Assembly: GCA_030037645.1 (NCBI GenBank) | Contig: JASHQI010000282.1 | Coordinates: 1-64,000, forward strand | DNA from: Xanthobacteraceae bacterium | GTDB lineage: Bacteria > Pseudomonadota > Alphaproteobacteria > Rhizobiales > Xanthobacteraceae | Direction of reading: 5' to 3' | DNA: 64,000 bases | In this document: piece after piece, positions 45,594 through 55,384 of the stretch | How positions within the stretch are numbered: position 1 is the stretch's first letter | Layout: the number at the start of each line of letters is the position of its first letter | Translations under genes and position numbers: made by a program | Notes under the pieces: model-generated | What the model saw: the letters and a program-made list of their open reading frames with translations, nothing else | What the model was told of the DNA's origin: nothing | Database searches by the model: none

Positions 45594-46406
45594 ATGTCTC
45601 ACCGTATCGAACTCACCGACTCGATCGCCTATGCCGATGGTTCCCGGCGCGCGCTCGATATTTGCCGGCCGATCGGCGCAGTCGCTGCGCCCGTTGTCGT
45701 CTTCTTCTATGGCGGCGGCTGGCGAAGCGGCCGCAAGGGGCTCTATCGCTATGTCGCCAAGGCGCTGGCGCGGCGCGGCTACGTGGCGGTCGTTCCGGAC
45801 TATCGCATCTATCCTGAAGCGCGCTATCCGGATTTCATCGAAGACGGTGCGCTTGCCTTACGATGGGTCAAAGACAACGCAATGCGTTTTGGCGGCGATC
45901 CGGACAAGCTCTTCGTCATGGGTCACTCCGCCGGCGCCCATATTGCCGCCATGCTGGCGATCGACAGCAGTTGGCTGGCAAGGCTCGGCCTTACATCCGG
46001 CCGCGACATTGCCGGCCTGATCGGCCTCGCTGGGCCGTACGATTATCTGCCGCTGCGCGACGAAACGCTGAAAATCATTTTTGGTGGCGCCAATCGGCCG
46101 GAAACGCAGCCGATCTTCCATGTTACGTCCGGTGCGCCGCGGGTGCGGCTGCTAACGGGCGGCCGCGACGGACTCGTGGAGCCCGGCAATGCTGCCCGAT
46201 TTGCGGAGCGGCTTCGTGCTGCGGGGAACGACGCGATCGTCCTGACCTATCCGCGCCTAGGGCATTACAGCATTGTTGCGGCCTTCGCGCCCTTCCTGCA
46301 GTTTCTGATTCCGGTCTTGCGCGACGTCGAAGCCTTCATCGTTGAGACGGTGCAGTCACGGCAGCGGGCGACAGCAGGCCGGATTCTTGAGATCGTCGGC
46401 GCGTAA
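45594..46406 (+). CDS. Alpha/beta hydrolase, carboxylesterase-like (BD-FAE/Aes type)
   Basis: A 270-residue esterase-fold protein with the oxyanion segment FFYGGGWRSG (residues 37-46), nucleophile Ser112 in GHSAGAH, and a likely acid/His pair in GGRDGLVEP and LGHYSIV. No signal peptide; expected in the cytoplasm. I chose the ATG at 45594 (MSHRIELTD), although the frame runs upstream to 45519 through a non-conserved stretch. It is separated from soxZ by the palindromic element and lies upstream of the bicupin gene across a 270-nt gap. The natural ester is unknown. Confidence 0.83.
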   Translation: MSHRIELTDSIAYADGSRRALDICRPIGAVAAPVVVFFYGGGWRSGRKGLYRYVAKALARRGYVAVVPDYRIYPEARYPDFIEDGALALRWVKDNAMRFGGDPDKLFVMGHSAGAHIAAMLAIDSSWLARLGLTSGRDIAGLIGLAGPYDYLPLRDETLKIIFGGANRPETQPIFHVTSGAPRVRLLTGGRDGLVEPGNAARFAERLRAAGNDAIVLTYPRLGHYSIVAAFAPFLQFLIPVLRDVEAFIVETVQSRQRATAGRILEIVGA

Positions 46407-46675
46407 TCGACGATCTACAAACAAACAACTGACGCAAAGTAGTGCGCCGGATTCGATCGTGTGTCGGTAAATTGATGATTGCTCATAAGGCGAACGAGCT
46501 GTGCTCGAACTGCGACTGCGAGCCGTTGCAATGCTTGTGTGTGCATTGTAGTTTTTGTTATCGGCATCGCTATTGAGACGGATCAACGCGCTTTCGCGGC
46601 GTGAAGTTTTTCGCTCCGGCAACGCAACGTTGTTTACACGCCGGATTCGCGCGACTCAAGACAAAGGGACACCCC

Positions 46676-47893
46676 ATGCATGACACGACCGGCGAGGTCC
46701 ACTGGCACGAGCCAGCCGGCTACAAGCGCGCAGGTTATGGCAAATTCGACCGGCCGAAGAGTCCATACGACCTCTTCATGGAATCGGAAGGCATCCCGAT
46801 CTTCCGCGATATTGGCGTGAGCAAGGTGCAGAACTTGCCTTTGCTGCCATGGAAGCGGATGGGCGGCCGCGGAACTTATATCCAGCTCTTTGGGACCGAG
46901 GGCAAATGGGGTTGCTACGTCGTCGAGGTGCCGGGCGCGGGCACACTCAATCCGGAACGGCACATGTACGAGGAAATAATGTATGTGGTCGAGGGTCGCG
47001 GTTCGACCGAGGTGTGGCTCGACTCCGACAAGAAGCGCCACATCTTCGAATGGCAGCAGGGTTCGTTGTTCTCCATTCCGATGAACGCCTGGCACCGCAT
47101 CGTCAATGCAAGCTCGTCGCCTGCGCTGCTGCTGGCGGGCACCACAGCGCCGAACCAATTGAACCTCATCAACAATGTCGATCTGCTTTTCAACTGCCCC
47201 TATGAAATGCGCGACCGCTTCAGCGGGGCTGACGACTACTACAAATATAAAGATGACATCGAGCCTGATCCGATCCGCGGTCTGGCGATGCGCCGCACCA
47301 ATTACATTCCAGACATCGTCAATTGCGATTTGCCGCTCGACAATCGTCGCTCGCCAGGTGCGCGTCGCGTCGAGCCGTTTATGACCGGCAACCAGTTCTA
47401 TCTCTGGGTCCAACAGTACCAAACAGGCCATTACTCAAAGGCGCACTCGCATACCTCGTCGGCCGTGCTCATATGCCTGAAGGGAAAAGGCTACACCTAT
47501 ACGTGGCCCGAACACCTTGGCATCACGCCGTGGAAGGACGGCAAGGCCGACCAGGTGAAGCGCGTCGACTACGAGCCAGTGGGCATGGTGTCGGCGGCGC
47601 CCGGCGGCGCGCGCTGGGTTCACCAGCATTTTGGAGCCTGCCAGGGCACATTCCGGATCACCGCCTGGTTCGGCCCCAATCATCCAGCTCTCGAGTCCGG
47701 TCCTCCCGGCCAGAAGCAGACCGACTACACCGCCATCGATATTCCCGAGGGCGGCACCGCGGTCCCCTACTACATGGAAGATCCGTATCTGCGGCGGGAA
47801 TACGCGGACACAATGAAGCAGCGGGGCGCGGAAAATCGCATGCGTCCGGAATATTACGAGAAGGACTATCAGGGACTGCTGCCGAAGGAGTGA
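46676..47893 (+). CDS. Bicupin protein (gentisate-dioxygenase-like fold)
   Basis: A 405-residue protein with two cupin barrels. The first reads YVVEVPGAGTLNPERHMYEEIMYVVEGRGSTEVWLD, lacking the usual first pair of histidines (H, E and E present); the second has GHYSKAHSHTSSAVLICLKGKGYTYTWP, with the canonical HxH and a later His in WVHQHFG. Only the second site looks fully metal-competent. Such proteins include ring-cleaving dioxygenases and many of unknown role. The ATG at 46676 (MHDTTGEVHWHEP) has AAAGGGA upstream. Its stop region also supplies the ribosome-binding site AAGGAG of the next gene, so the two are translationally coupled. Confidence 0.8.
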   Translation: MHDTTGEVHWHEPAGYKRAGYGKFDRPKSPYDLFMESEGIPIFRDIGVSKVQNLPLLPWKRMGGRGTYIQLFGTEGKWGCYVVEVPGAGTLNPERHMYEEIMYVVEGRGSTEVWLDSDKKRHIFEWQQGSLFSIPMNAWHRIVNASSSPALLLAGTTAPNQLNLINNVDLLFNCPYEMRDRFSGADDYYKYKDDIEPDPIRGLAMRRTNYIPDIVNCDLPLDNRRSPGARRVEPFMTGNQFYLWVQQYQTGHYSKAHSHTSSAVLICLKGKGYTYTWPEHLGITPWKDGKADQVKRVDYEPVGMVSAAPGGARWVHQHFGACQGTFRITAWFGPNHPALESGPPGQKQTDYTAIDIPEGGTAVPYYMEDPYLRREYADTMKQRGAENRMRPEYYEKDYQGLLPKE

Positions 47894-47898
47894 GCGCC

Positions 47899-49023
47899 GT
47901 GCGTTATTCCGGGTCCGAGTCTGAGGGCCCGCGGATGGAGGCTGCCGTCGGGCCGACCAAAGGTCGGGCTCGTTGGCGTCCATCATGTAATGACGCAAGA
48001 TATTTCGCCGTCGTGTGCGTTTGCGCGTTGGCCTTCGCCGCACTCGTGACAACAGGCGATATTGCGCAAGCGCAGAAAGCGGCGCCTTTTTTCCAAGGCA
48101 AGACGATCAACTATTACGTTGGTTTCGCGGTCGGCGGCGCTTACGATTATTATTCGCGTGTTGTCGCTCAGTTTCTCGGTAGGCATATACCGGGCAATCC
48201 CACAGTCATCGTGCAGAACATGCCAGGCGCCGGCAGCCTGCAAGCCGCCGGGTTTCTGTATTGGAATGCGCCGCGGGATGGAACCGCGATCGGAACGGTC
48301 TCGGCATCGCTGGCGCTTGAAGAAGCCTTACACACGCAGGGGGTGCGTTATAAAGCGGCCGAATTTACCTGGATCGGACGGATTACCAACTCGGTTGAGG
48401 TTGCGCTCACTTGGAAGAACAGTGCCAAGACGATCGAGGAGGCGAAGCGCCGTGAAGTGACCATGGCGACCACCGGCGCCGGATCGCCGTCGGAAGGCTA
48501 TCCGATCCTTCTGAATGCGCTCGCCGGCACGCGCTTCAGGCTCATCTCAGGATTTGCAAGCTCGCCACAAGGCATGCTGGCCATGGAGCGTGGCGAAGTC
48601 GATTCGGTGCAAACGTCGTGGGACACGCTGAAGCGGACAAAACAGGACTGGCTGCGCAATCATGACGTCAATTTGCTTTTTCAGTGCGTCACGCAGCGCG
48701 ACCTCGAGCTGCCAGACGTGCCGACCACCGTGGAACTCGGTCCCACCAAGCAAGCGATGGACTTGTTGGCGTTCTATACGCGAAGCGCCGAAGTCGGCCA
48801 GTCAATCCTGGCGCCGCCCGGCGTTCCGGCCGATCGCGCCGCAACGCTCCGCGCCGGATTTGAGGCGGTGCTGAAGGACCCGGATTTTATCGCCGAGGTG
48901 GCGAAGACGCAGGTTGCCTTGCACCCGGCTCCTGCCGAAACGGTGCAGAAGATCGTGTCCGATACAACCGCTGCGCCACGCGCGATCACGGACCGTATCA
49001 TCGCCATATTGCATTCACGTTGA
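47899..49023 (+). CDS. TctC-like solute-binding protein coupled to the bicupin
   Basis: A 374-residue periplasmic binding protein distantly related to the Bug/TctC family: FFQGKTINYYVGFAVGGAYDYYSR, HIPGNPTVIVQNMPGAGSLQAAGFLYW, then DGTAIGTVSASLALEEAL. The start is a GTG at 47899, nine bases after AAGGAG at the end of the bicupin gene; an ATG at 47935 is an alternative. After about 25 polar residues there is a hydrophobic segment (YFAVVCVCALAFAALVTTG) and a likely cleavage near AQAQK, so the signal is unusually long at its N-side. No TctA/TctB genes are adjacent. It is convergent with the TRAP operon. Confidence 0.82.
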   Translation: MRYSGSESEGPRMEAAVGPTKGRARWRPSCNDARYFAVVCVCALAFAALVTTGDIAQAQKAAPFFQGKTINYYVGFAVGGAYDYYSRVVAQFLGRHIPGNPTVIVQNMPGAGSLQAAGFLYWNAPRDGTAIGTVSASLALEEALHTQGVRYKAAEFTWIGRITNSVEVALTWKNSAKTIEEAKRREVTMATTGAGSPSEGYPILLNALAGTRFRLISGFASSPQGMLAMERGEVDSVQTSWDTLKRTKQDWLRNHDVNLLFQCVTQRDLELPDVPTTVELGPTKQAMDLLAFYTRSAEVGQSILAPPGVPADRAATLRAGFEAVLKDPDFIAEVAKTQVALHPAPAETVQKIVSDTTAAPRAITDRIIAILHSR

Positions 49024-49062
49024 ATTCTCGCGCCGCGGGCTTCCCGCTCCTCGCCTGCGCCT

Positions 49063-50343
49063 TCACCGATTCGCGCCGAGCAGGACCATCGAGATCGCCG
49101 GCACGTAAGTGATGATCAATAACGAGATGAAATTAACGACCACAAACGGCAACACGCCGCGATAGATCGTACCCATCGGCACGTTGAAGATCGCCTTGGC
49201 GGCGAACAGGTTGAGTCCGAATGGCGGCACGTAAAGGCCGATGCTCAAATTGACCGCCATGATGATGCCGAAGTGCAACGCGCTGATGCCTGCGGCCTGA
49301 ACGACGGGCAGCAACAAAGGGGTCAGGATCAAAATCGCCGCCGGCGGCTCCAAAAAGCTTCCTGCCGCAAGCAGGCCCGCGTTGACGAACAACAGTGTCT
49401 GCCAATGCGGAAGCTGCATCGCTGCGATTCCAGCAATGAGCTTTTGCGGAATGCCGCTCGTGGTCATCAACCAGGAATAAACTCCGGCGCCGGTCACGAT
49501 GATCAAAATCTGCGCGATCAAATGCACGGAATTGACAATAACCTGCCACAGCTCAGGCAGGCCGATTTCGCGATAGACGAACATGGCGACGAACAGCGAA
49601 TAGACGACCGCGACGCCGGCGGCTTCGGTCGGCGTAAATACCCCGCCATAGATGCCGCCGAATATCACCACGATGGTGCCGATCGCCCAGCTCGCGTCTT
49701 TGGTCGACGCCCAGATGTTCTTCCAGCGTGCCCGCGACGATAGCGGCACGGCCTTGATGCGCGCGTAAAGCAAAACATAGACCGCGTCGACGAAACCGAT
49801 CAGCAGGCTGGGCAGGATGCCGGCGGTGAACAGCTTGATGGCCGAAACCTGCGCGGTCAGCGCATACAGGATCATCGAGATCGACGGCGGGATGATCACC
49901 GCAACCGCGCCCGATGACGTAATCAGGCTGACGGCGAAGCGCTCGCTGTAGCCTTGTTTGGTCAGCGAGGGAAAGAGTAGACGGCCGATGGCGACGACGG
50001 TGCCGACCGAGGTGTGCGCCATGGCGCCGAACAGCTCGGACGACGCCACGGTTGTCACGGCGAGCGAACCGCGCACCCCGCCGATGATCGACACCACCCA
50101 GGCGACGACACGATTGGCGATGCCGCCACGGCCCATGATCTCGCCGGCCAGCACAAAGAACGGCACCGCGAGCAGTGGGAAATTATTCAGACTGCCGAAC
50201 ATGTTGGTCTGGATCACCTGCAGCGGCACGTGCGCGATAAACAGGATCGCAGCCGTCGAGGTGAGAATGAGGACGATGAAGATCGGCAGGCCGAGGATCA
50301 GCAGAATCGTCGGCAGGATGAAATAAACCAGCGCGTTCGACAT
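49063..50343 (-). CDS. dctM: TRAP transporter large permease (DctM type)
   Basis: A 426-residue, about twelve-helix membrane protein that drives Na+-coupled uptake of a carboxylate with DctQ and DctP. It begins MSNALVYFILPTILLILGLPIFIVLI, contains VPFFVLAGEIMGRGG and SSGAVAVIIPPSISMILYA, and ends with LYVPPFGLNLFAAKAI, all usual in DctM. ATG 50343 is one nucleotide past the dctQ stop, so the genes are coupled. The substrate is unknown; related clusters import dicarboxylates, sugar acids or taurine. Confidence 0.92.
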   Translation of the reverse strand: MSNALVYFILPTILLILGLPIFIVLILTSTAAILFIAHVPLQVIQTNMFGSLNNFPLLAVPFFVLAGEIMGRGGIANRVVAWVVSIIGGVRGSLAVTTVASSELFGAMAHTSVGTVVAIGRLLFPSLTKQGYSERFAVSLITSSGAVAVIIPPSISMILYALTAQVSAIKLFTAGILPSLLIGFVDAVYVLLYARIKAVPLSSRARWKNIWASTKDASWAIGTIVVIFGGIYGGVFTPTEAAGVAVVYSLFVAMFVYREIGLPELWQVIVNSVHLIAQILIIVTGAGVYSWLMTTSGIPQKLIAGIAAMQLPHWQTLLFVNAGLLAAGSFLEPPAAILILTPLLLPVVQAAGISALHFGIIMAVNLSIGLYVPPFGLNLFAAKAIFNVPMGTIYRGVLPFVVVNFISLLIITYVPAISMVLLGANR

Positions 50344-50344
50344 T

Positions 50345-50860
50345 TCAGTGCTCGACATCCCTGGCCGAGATCGTGTCGCCATGGCGGGTGCCGAGCACGA
50401 TGAGCCGCGCCGCAATCAAGAGCGCCATGAGCATGAGCCCAAGCGGCACGACTGTCTCCGGAATGACCAGCGGGATGTTGGCAGTTTCGCTGCGTTGATC
50501 GAGTTCGGCGAACATCGCGATCATCGGCCAGGCGAAGAAAACGAGCATTACGCAGGTAGCGATTGTCACCAGGTCGGCGAACAACTCGAAGAGCTTGCGT
50601 GCGCCTGCGGGCAGGATCGAGACGACCACGTCCATGCGGATGTGGCGACCCAGCCAACCGACCGGAGGAGCGCCAAGGAACACGCAACCGATCATGAGGA
50701 ACAGCATCGCTTCCTCAGCCCACGATATCGATACTGAAAAAACGTAGCGGCCGATGATGTTGGCAAAATTGATACCGACACTGGCGATCAGCATCGTGCC
50801 TGCCGCGATGCGCAGTACAGCCATGAGCGCGTTTGCGCTGCGCGTGAGGATGTTGATCAT
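50345..50860 (-). CDS. dctQ: TRAP transporter small permease (DctQ type)
   Basis: A 171-residue four-helix membrane subunit: VGINFANIIGRYVFSVSISWAEEAMLFLM followed by GRHIRMDVVVSILP, the conserved DctQ features. It is closely similar to the DctQ encoded at 63345, so both TRAP systems belong to one subfamily. The order on the minus strand is dctP, 231-nt gap, dctQ, dctM. The gap shows no gene. Confidence 0.9.
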   Translation of the reverse strand: MINILTRSANALMAVLRIAAGTMLIASVGINFANIIGRYVFSVSISWAEEAMLFLMIGCVFLGAPPVGWLGRHIRMDVVVSILPAGARKLFELFADLVTIATCVMLVFFAWPMIAMFAELDQRSETANIPLVIPETVVPLGLMLMALLIAARLIVLGTRHGDTISARDVEH

Positions 50861-51091
50861 CGGTCGGCTCGTTTCCCGTCACCGTGAGTTGCTCGACGTG
50901 TAGCGCCGAGCCTGGAAGGGCGACGGCACGCAAGTCGGCTGTTGCCGATTTGAGCACTTAAACATCTTCGAAATCGACAAAGCCGATTTCGATTGGCACT
51001 CCTGCCGTATCCTTCGAGGCTCGCCATGACGCGCCGAAGACGCGCGTAAACGCGATAACGGCTCGCGCGTCGGAATAGCGGTAACCTCGTT

Positions 51092-52135
51092 TCAGTATTT
51101 CGCGGCGGTGGTGCGAACCTTTTGCAGCATGTCGTGCACCGCGGGTTGATCCTTGGTCACCTGATCGGCCACGGGATCGAGCAGCGTCTTCATCTTGGCG
51201 AGGTCGTCGGGCGGCAGCGTGTGCACGGTACCGCCCACGCCGGTCCAGTCAGCCACCAGCTTTTTGCTGAAATCGACTTCCCAAGCTTGCGACTTCGCCT
51301 GGATTGCCGCGCCGGTATCGACCACGATCTTCTGCAGATCGGGCGGCAGCGTATCGAGCCAGGGCTTACTGACGACGGCGATCGAAATGATAAAAGTGTC
51401 GTTGGTGACGGTAACCACCTTGAGCAGATCGTTCATCTTCATCGACGCAAAGACCGAGAGGCCCGAAATCGTGCCGTCGATCGTTCCCTGGTCGAGCGCC
51501 GGCACCACTTCGGACAGGGGCATGCCAATGCCGGTGGCGCCGAGCTTTGCCATCTTCTGCCGTTCAAGCTCGGTGCCGTTGATACGCAGCTTTTTGCCTT
51601 CGAAATCCGATAGCCGCATGATTGCATGCTTGGCACCGTAATCCGAAGCGCCGAGGTTCAACGTAGCGATCCCGACCATGCGCTTAGGCGCAGCGAGATC
51701 GAACATGGCTTTTTCGATGCTGGGATCGTGGATTGTGGCCGCGGCGTTGGCGTCATCCTTAAACAGCATGGGCGAGCTGAAAACGCCGAAGCGCGGATCT
51801 ACGCCGACGAAGAAGTCGACCGGTCCAATATAGGCCTGGACGCTGCCGAGCTGCACGCCCTGGATTTCTTGCGGGATTGGGCCAAGCTGGCTGGCTGGAT
51901 AGATTTGCACCTCGATCCGGCCCCCAGAGGACTTCTCGACTGCCTGCTTATAAAACTTGATGAACTGATGCTGTGTCTCGTTGATGGTTGCGGTGCCAAA
52001 TTTCATGACGAATTGTGCCGCTACAGCGGGAGCGAGCGGCGTCAGGCACGCACACGCGGCAATGGCGGCGACGGCAATGAGCCGTGTGCCCGACACGCTA
52101 TATCGGGTCCAATTGATTGTGCGAAGTTCGGTCAT
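51092..52135 (-). CDS. dctP: TRAP transporter solute-binding protein (DctP type)
   Basis: A 347-residue periplasmic protein with signal peptide (LIAVAAIAACACLTPLAPAVAA) and a mature start QFVMKFGTATINETQHQFIK. Typical DctP landmarks are present: GGRIEVQIYPASQLGP, IQGVQLGSVQAYIG, FEGKKLRINGTELERQ, and GIGMPLSEVVPALDQGTIDG. It has GGGGG upstream of the ATG as its ribosome-binding site and heads the dctPQM operon. It is only moderately like the DctP pair at 61097 and 62185. Confidence 0.93.
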   Translation of the reverse strand: MTELRTINWTRYSVSGTRLIAVAAIAACACLTPLAPAVAAQFVMKFGTATINETQHQFIKFYKQAVEKSSGGRIEVQIYPASQLGPIPQEIQGVQLGSVQAYIGPVDFFVGVDPRFGVFSSPMLFKDDANAAATIHDPSIEKAMFDLAAPKRMVGIATLNLGASDYGAKHAIMRLSDFEGKKLRINGTELERQKMAKLGATGIGMPLSEVVPALDQGTIDGTISGLSVFASMKMNDLLKVVTVTNDTFIISIAVVSKPWLDTLPPDLQKIVVDTGAAIQAKSQAWEVDFSKKLVADWTGVGGTVHTLPPDDLAKMKTLLDPVADQVTKDQPAVHDMLQKVRTTAAKY

Positions 52136-52338
52136 TGTTCCCCCCGATTTTGAACCCTATCATGCAGTTTGCTGGCTTGGCTGCACATTGAATTCGTCGA
52201 CTATAATGGGCGGGCGGTTCTTGCCAAGGGACGTTTCGCCGCGACTTTGATCGAGCATCGCGACGACCTTGAATCGGGCTCATAGCGGGGGCGTTGTGAG
52301 GATGGCGTGTCGCGCTGTGGTCGGGGAGCGCCGCTGAG

Positions 52339-53784
52339 ATGACGCACGGGCTAAAAAAAGATGCCATTTCCTTCGTGTCCAACGTCGTGATCGGCGTTGC
52401 CTCGACGGCGCCGGCCTATTCCCTCGCGGCTGCGCTTCCAAGCCTGGTCGCGGCCGCAAAATTCGGCGTCCCGGCGATCCTGATCGTCGCGTTCATTCCG
52501 ATGCTGTTTGTCGCCATAGCCTACTATCACTTGAACCATGCGGAGCCCGACTGTGGAACGACTTTCGCCTGGGCCACCCGTGCATTGGGTCCGTATGGCG
52601 GCTGGATGGGCGGCTGGGCCATCATCGCAACCGACATCCTCGTCATGCCGGGTCTGGCGCAAATTGCCGGCGAGTATTCGCTCCATTTGTTCGGCGTGGA
52701 CCAGCCGGCGGTGTCCGCCGTCACAGCCGTTGGAGTGATCTGGATCGCAGCCATGACGGCCATCTGTTATCTGGGTATCGAATTGTCCGCCAACACGCAG
52801 AAATTCCTGCTCGCAGCCGAGGTCATTGTGCTCGTTATCTTCGCGGTCGTGGCGCTCGTGAAGGCCTATGCCGGATCCGTCGCCGGTGCTCACCCTGTCT
52901 CACTCGGTTGGTTCAATCCTTTTATTGTGAATAATCGCACCGATTTCATCCAAGCCATGCTGGCCGCAGTATTCATCTACTGGGGCTGGGACACCGGTGC
53001 GTCGGTGAACGAGGAGACCAAAAATCCCAAGATCGCGCCGGCACGCGGCGCGATTGTCTCCACCATCGTGCTGGTGGGTCTATATGTGATGGTGGCGATC
53101 GCCGCGGTCGCCTTCGCGGAGCCCGGCCTGGCAGCCTATCAGGGCGACGACTTCCTGGCGCCGCTGGCCACGACCGTGCTGGGCCCCGGAGTCGACAAGC
53201 TCCTAGTCTTTGCGGTGTTGACGTCGGCCGCGGCCTGCACCCAGACGACGATCCTGCCGACCGCACGGACGGTCATCTCGATGGCGCGTGCGGGTGCGTT
53301 GCCCCGGAAGTTTGCCGAGATCCATCCGCACTACCTGACGCCGAGCTTTGCAACCCTGGTGATGGGTGTCATCTCGATCATCTGGTATCTCGGCATCACA
53401 TTCATCTCCAATAACGATGTGCTGACAGATTCAGTGACGGCAACGGCGATCGGCATTGCGTTCTATTACGGGCTAACCGGATTTGCCTGTGTCGTATTCT
53501 ATCGGCGCGAGCTTCTCAATAGCTTTAAGAACTTCGTTTTCATCGGCCTGGTGCCGGCGCTTGGTGGGCTCGCTATGCTCGCGCTGTTCATCGAATCGTG
53601 CATCAATTACAGCAATCCCGACCAGGACAAGACGTCGTTCCACGGCATCGGCGCGGCGTTGATATTCGGCGTCGGCGCCCTGGTCCTCGGCTTGATCATC
53701 ATGGCATTCGCGCGCGTGGGGTTTCCGCTTTTCTTCAAGCGCCGGCCTGAAGTGGTCGATCCGGCGCTCATTGCACCTGAGTGA
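52339..53784 (+). CDS. APC-family amino-acid permease
   Basis: A 481-residue membrane protein with about twelve helices: ISFVSNVVIGVASTAPAYSLAAALP at helix 1, EPDCGTTFAWATRALGPYGGWMGGW at helix 3, and AAVFIYWGWDTGASVNEETKNP at helix 6, the last being characteristic of APC amino-acid permeases. The start ATG follows GGGGAG at 52322. It probably imports an amino acid or amine by proton symport. It is convergent with the GNAT gene, with the two stop codons separated by a single nucleotide. Confidence 0.88.
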   Translation: MTHGLKKDAISFVSNVVIGVASTAPAYSLAAALPSLVAAAKFGVPAILIVAFIPMLFVAIAYYHLNHAEPDCGTTFAWATRALGPYGGWMGGWAIIATDILVMPGLAQIAGEYSLHLFGVDQPAVSAVTAVGVIWIAAMTAICYLGIELSANTQKFLLAAEVIVLVIFAVVALVKAYAGSVAGAHPVSLGWFNPFIVNNRTDFIQAMLAAVFIYWGWDTGASVNEETKNPKIAPARGAIVSTIVLVGLYVMVAIAAVAFAEPGLAAYQGDDFLAPLATTVLGPGVDKLLVFAVLTSAAACTQTTILPTARTVISMARAGALPRKFAEIHPHYLTPSFATLVMGVISIIWYLGITFISNNDVLTDSVTATAIGIAFYYGLTGFACVVFYRRELLNSFKNFVFIGLVPALGGLAMLALFIESCINYSNPDQDKTSFHGIGAALIFGVGALVLGLIIMAFARVGFPLFFKRRPEVVDPALIAPE

Positions 53785-53785
53785 T

Positions 53786-55231
53786 TCACGGCGGGGAGCG
53801 AAATCTGACGTGAGAATCGGGCCAAGCTTCGGTCTGCTCGCACAGGTGAACATAGAATGGTGATTGCAAGACGCTTTCCATGCCGTAGACGGTATGGAAG
53901 ACGCGCGCCATCGTATCGCGAAATGCTTGCGCCAACAGCTTTGGCATCTCGAAGTTTCGCCCGAATGGCTTGTACATCAGCCGTAACGGCGGCGACTCGG
54001 CAGGTGAATAAGTCGCGCCGCCCGGCAGCGGCGGTTGCGAATAGACAATATCGACGCAGTGAAATCCTTGATGGGCAAAAAGCTGCTCGTGATCCGGCGC
54101 GCATTCGATATACCATCCGTAAGCGCCGATCGCGTCGCGGATCATGCGTTCTTCGACCCGTGCCAGCAACAAGCCGAGTCGCCCGGTACCGCGCAGCGAT
54201 CCGTCCAGCGTGATATAGCCGCCAAATCCGCTGTCTGGAAATGTGAAGAACGACGCCATCCCTTCAATGGTCGCTTCACGGGTCGATCGGATCGTCCAGA
54301 AGTGGTAGCGCGTCTCGCGCACGCTGGCCTCTCGGTCCAAGAGTGCAGCGCGGAAATTATCGGGGCTGACGTCAGTTCGCGCGCCGGGAAAGGCGCGCGC
54401 ATAGACGGCGAGACCGGTCGCAAGTTCCGGGTCGGCGGGTCCGGTGATCTCATGGATCGCGAGCGGGCGCTGCACATCGCGACCGGTATAGGTGCGCAGA
54501 CCGCACAGCGGCACCAATTCCACCGTGTCGAGGTGGCGGGCCATATATTGATATTCAGGTGTCGACTCTGGCCGCTCAAGGCGCATCGCCCAACGCATAT
54601 AGCCGGCCAGGATAGTCTTGACTTTGCTCGCTGGAAGGCCGTCCTCAAATGCGTTGCGGCATGGCTTGGCGATCAGCAAAAGGTCGTCAACGCGCGCTTT
54701 GTCCTTGGACAAAGCGGGCTGAATGTAAGGGAAATCCAGCCGCCGGTAACCCCATCCGTCCCAGATCGCTGCGCGAATGAACGGATCCATGCTGTCTTTA
54801 GTCTGTTTGAATGGATCGTTCATTTCTGCGACGATGTAATCGAGACCGCTTTTTTCGGTCGCCATTGCGTCGTTGGCGGCGAGTCTTTCAGTTTCGCCGA
54901 GCAACCGGCGGCCGCAGCCGGTGCCGCGAAGCTCGTGAGAGATGACCAGGAATTCGACGACCGCGGTGTTTGGCTCGTCGAGATAGTCGACGAAGGCGCC
55001 GGCGACCGGGTTGCCGTCCGCAAAGCCCATCAGGATGTGGTAATTGTTTCGTCCGTACCAGCCAGTGGACTTGAGCCGCAAATAGTTGCGCATGTTCTGC
55101 AACGATTCGCGCTCGTCCCGGCTCGGGAACTCGGCGACATAGATGTCACTATAGAACCGCTCGAGGATTTCGAGATCGTCCGGCCTGTGCTGAAGCTCCC
55201 GAAATGTCAGCGATAGTCGATCTGACGGCAT
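53786..55231 (-). CDS. Tandem GNAT-domain protein
   Basis: A 481-residue protein that looks like two GNAT acetyltransferase folds. The first (about residues 40-200) has VVEFLVISHELRGTGCGRRLLGETERLA, with the CoA-pyrophosphate loop RGTGCGRRL; the second (about 270-420) has GYITLDGSLRGTGRLGLLLARVEERMI with RGTGRLGLL, so both carry the R/Q-x-x-G-x-G/A signature. The N-terminal part and linker are not recognised. The ATG at 55231 has GAGAG upstream; 55252 and 55282 are open alternatives. The substrate is unknown. It is divergent from the TIR gene and convergent with the amino-acid permease. Confidence 0.72.
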   Translation of the reverse strand: MPSDRLSLTFRELQHRPDDLEILERFYSDIYVAEFPSRDERESLQNMRNYLRLKSTGWYGRNNYHILMGFADGNPVAGAFVDYLDEPNTAVVEFLVISHELRGTGCGRRLLGETERLAANDAMATEKSGLDYIVAEMNDPFKQTKDSMDPFIRAAIWDGWGYRRLDFPYIQPALSKDKARVDDLLLIAKPCRNAFEDGLPASKVKTILAGYMRWAMRLERPESTPEYQYMARHLDTVELVPLCGLRTYTGRDVQRPLAIHEITGPADPELATGLAVYARAFPGARTDVSPDNFRAALLDREASVRETRYHFWTIRSTREATIEGMASFFTFPDSGFGGYITLDGSLRGTGRLGLLLARVEERMIRDAIGAYGWYIECAPDHEQLFAHQGFHCVDIVYSQPPLPGGATYSPAESPPLRLMYKPFGRNFEMPKLLAQAFRDTMARVFHTVYGMESVLQSPFYVHLCEQTEAWPDSHVRFRSPP

Positions 55232-55384
55232 TATACTCTCTGCGTGTGCCATGAGCTGCGACAATGCGCACGAGCTTGTCATAAGTTTCCCACGAATATA
55301 ACATGAAATACATCGAGTGATCGAAGCGCTGGGACGTCACCGCCACAACAATCTTCATTCCTCTCTCATTCGATGGGGCATTGA

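Noticed and set aside
41566-50991. The 13-mer AAGCCGATTTCGA occurs at 41566-41578 and 50979-50991
   Set aside because: In 64 kb of biased sequence many 13-base matches are expected by chance; only the dyad at the first site was kept.
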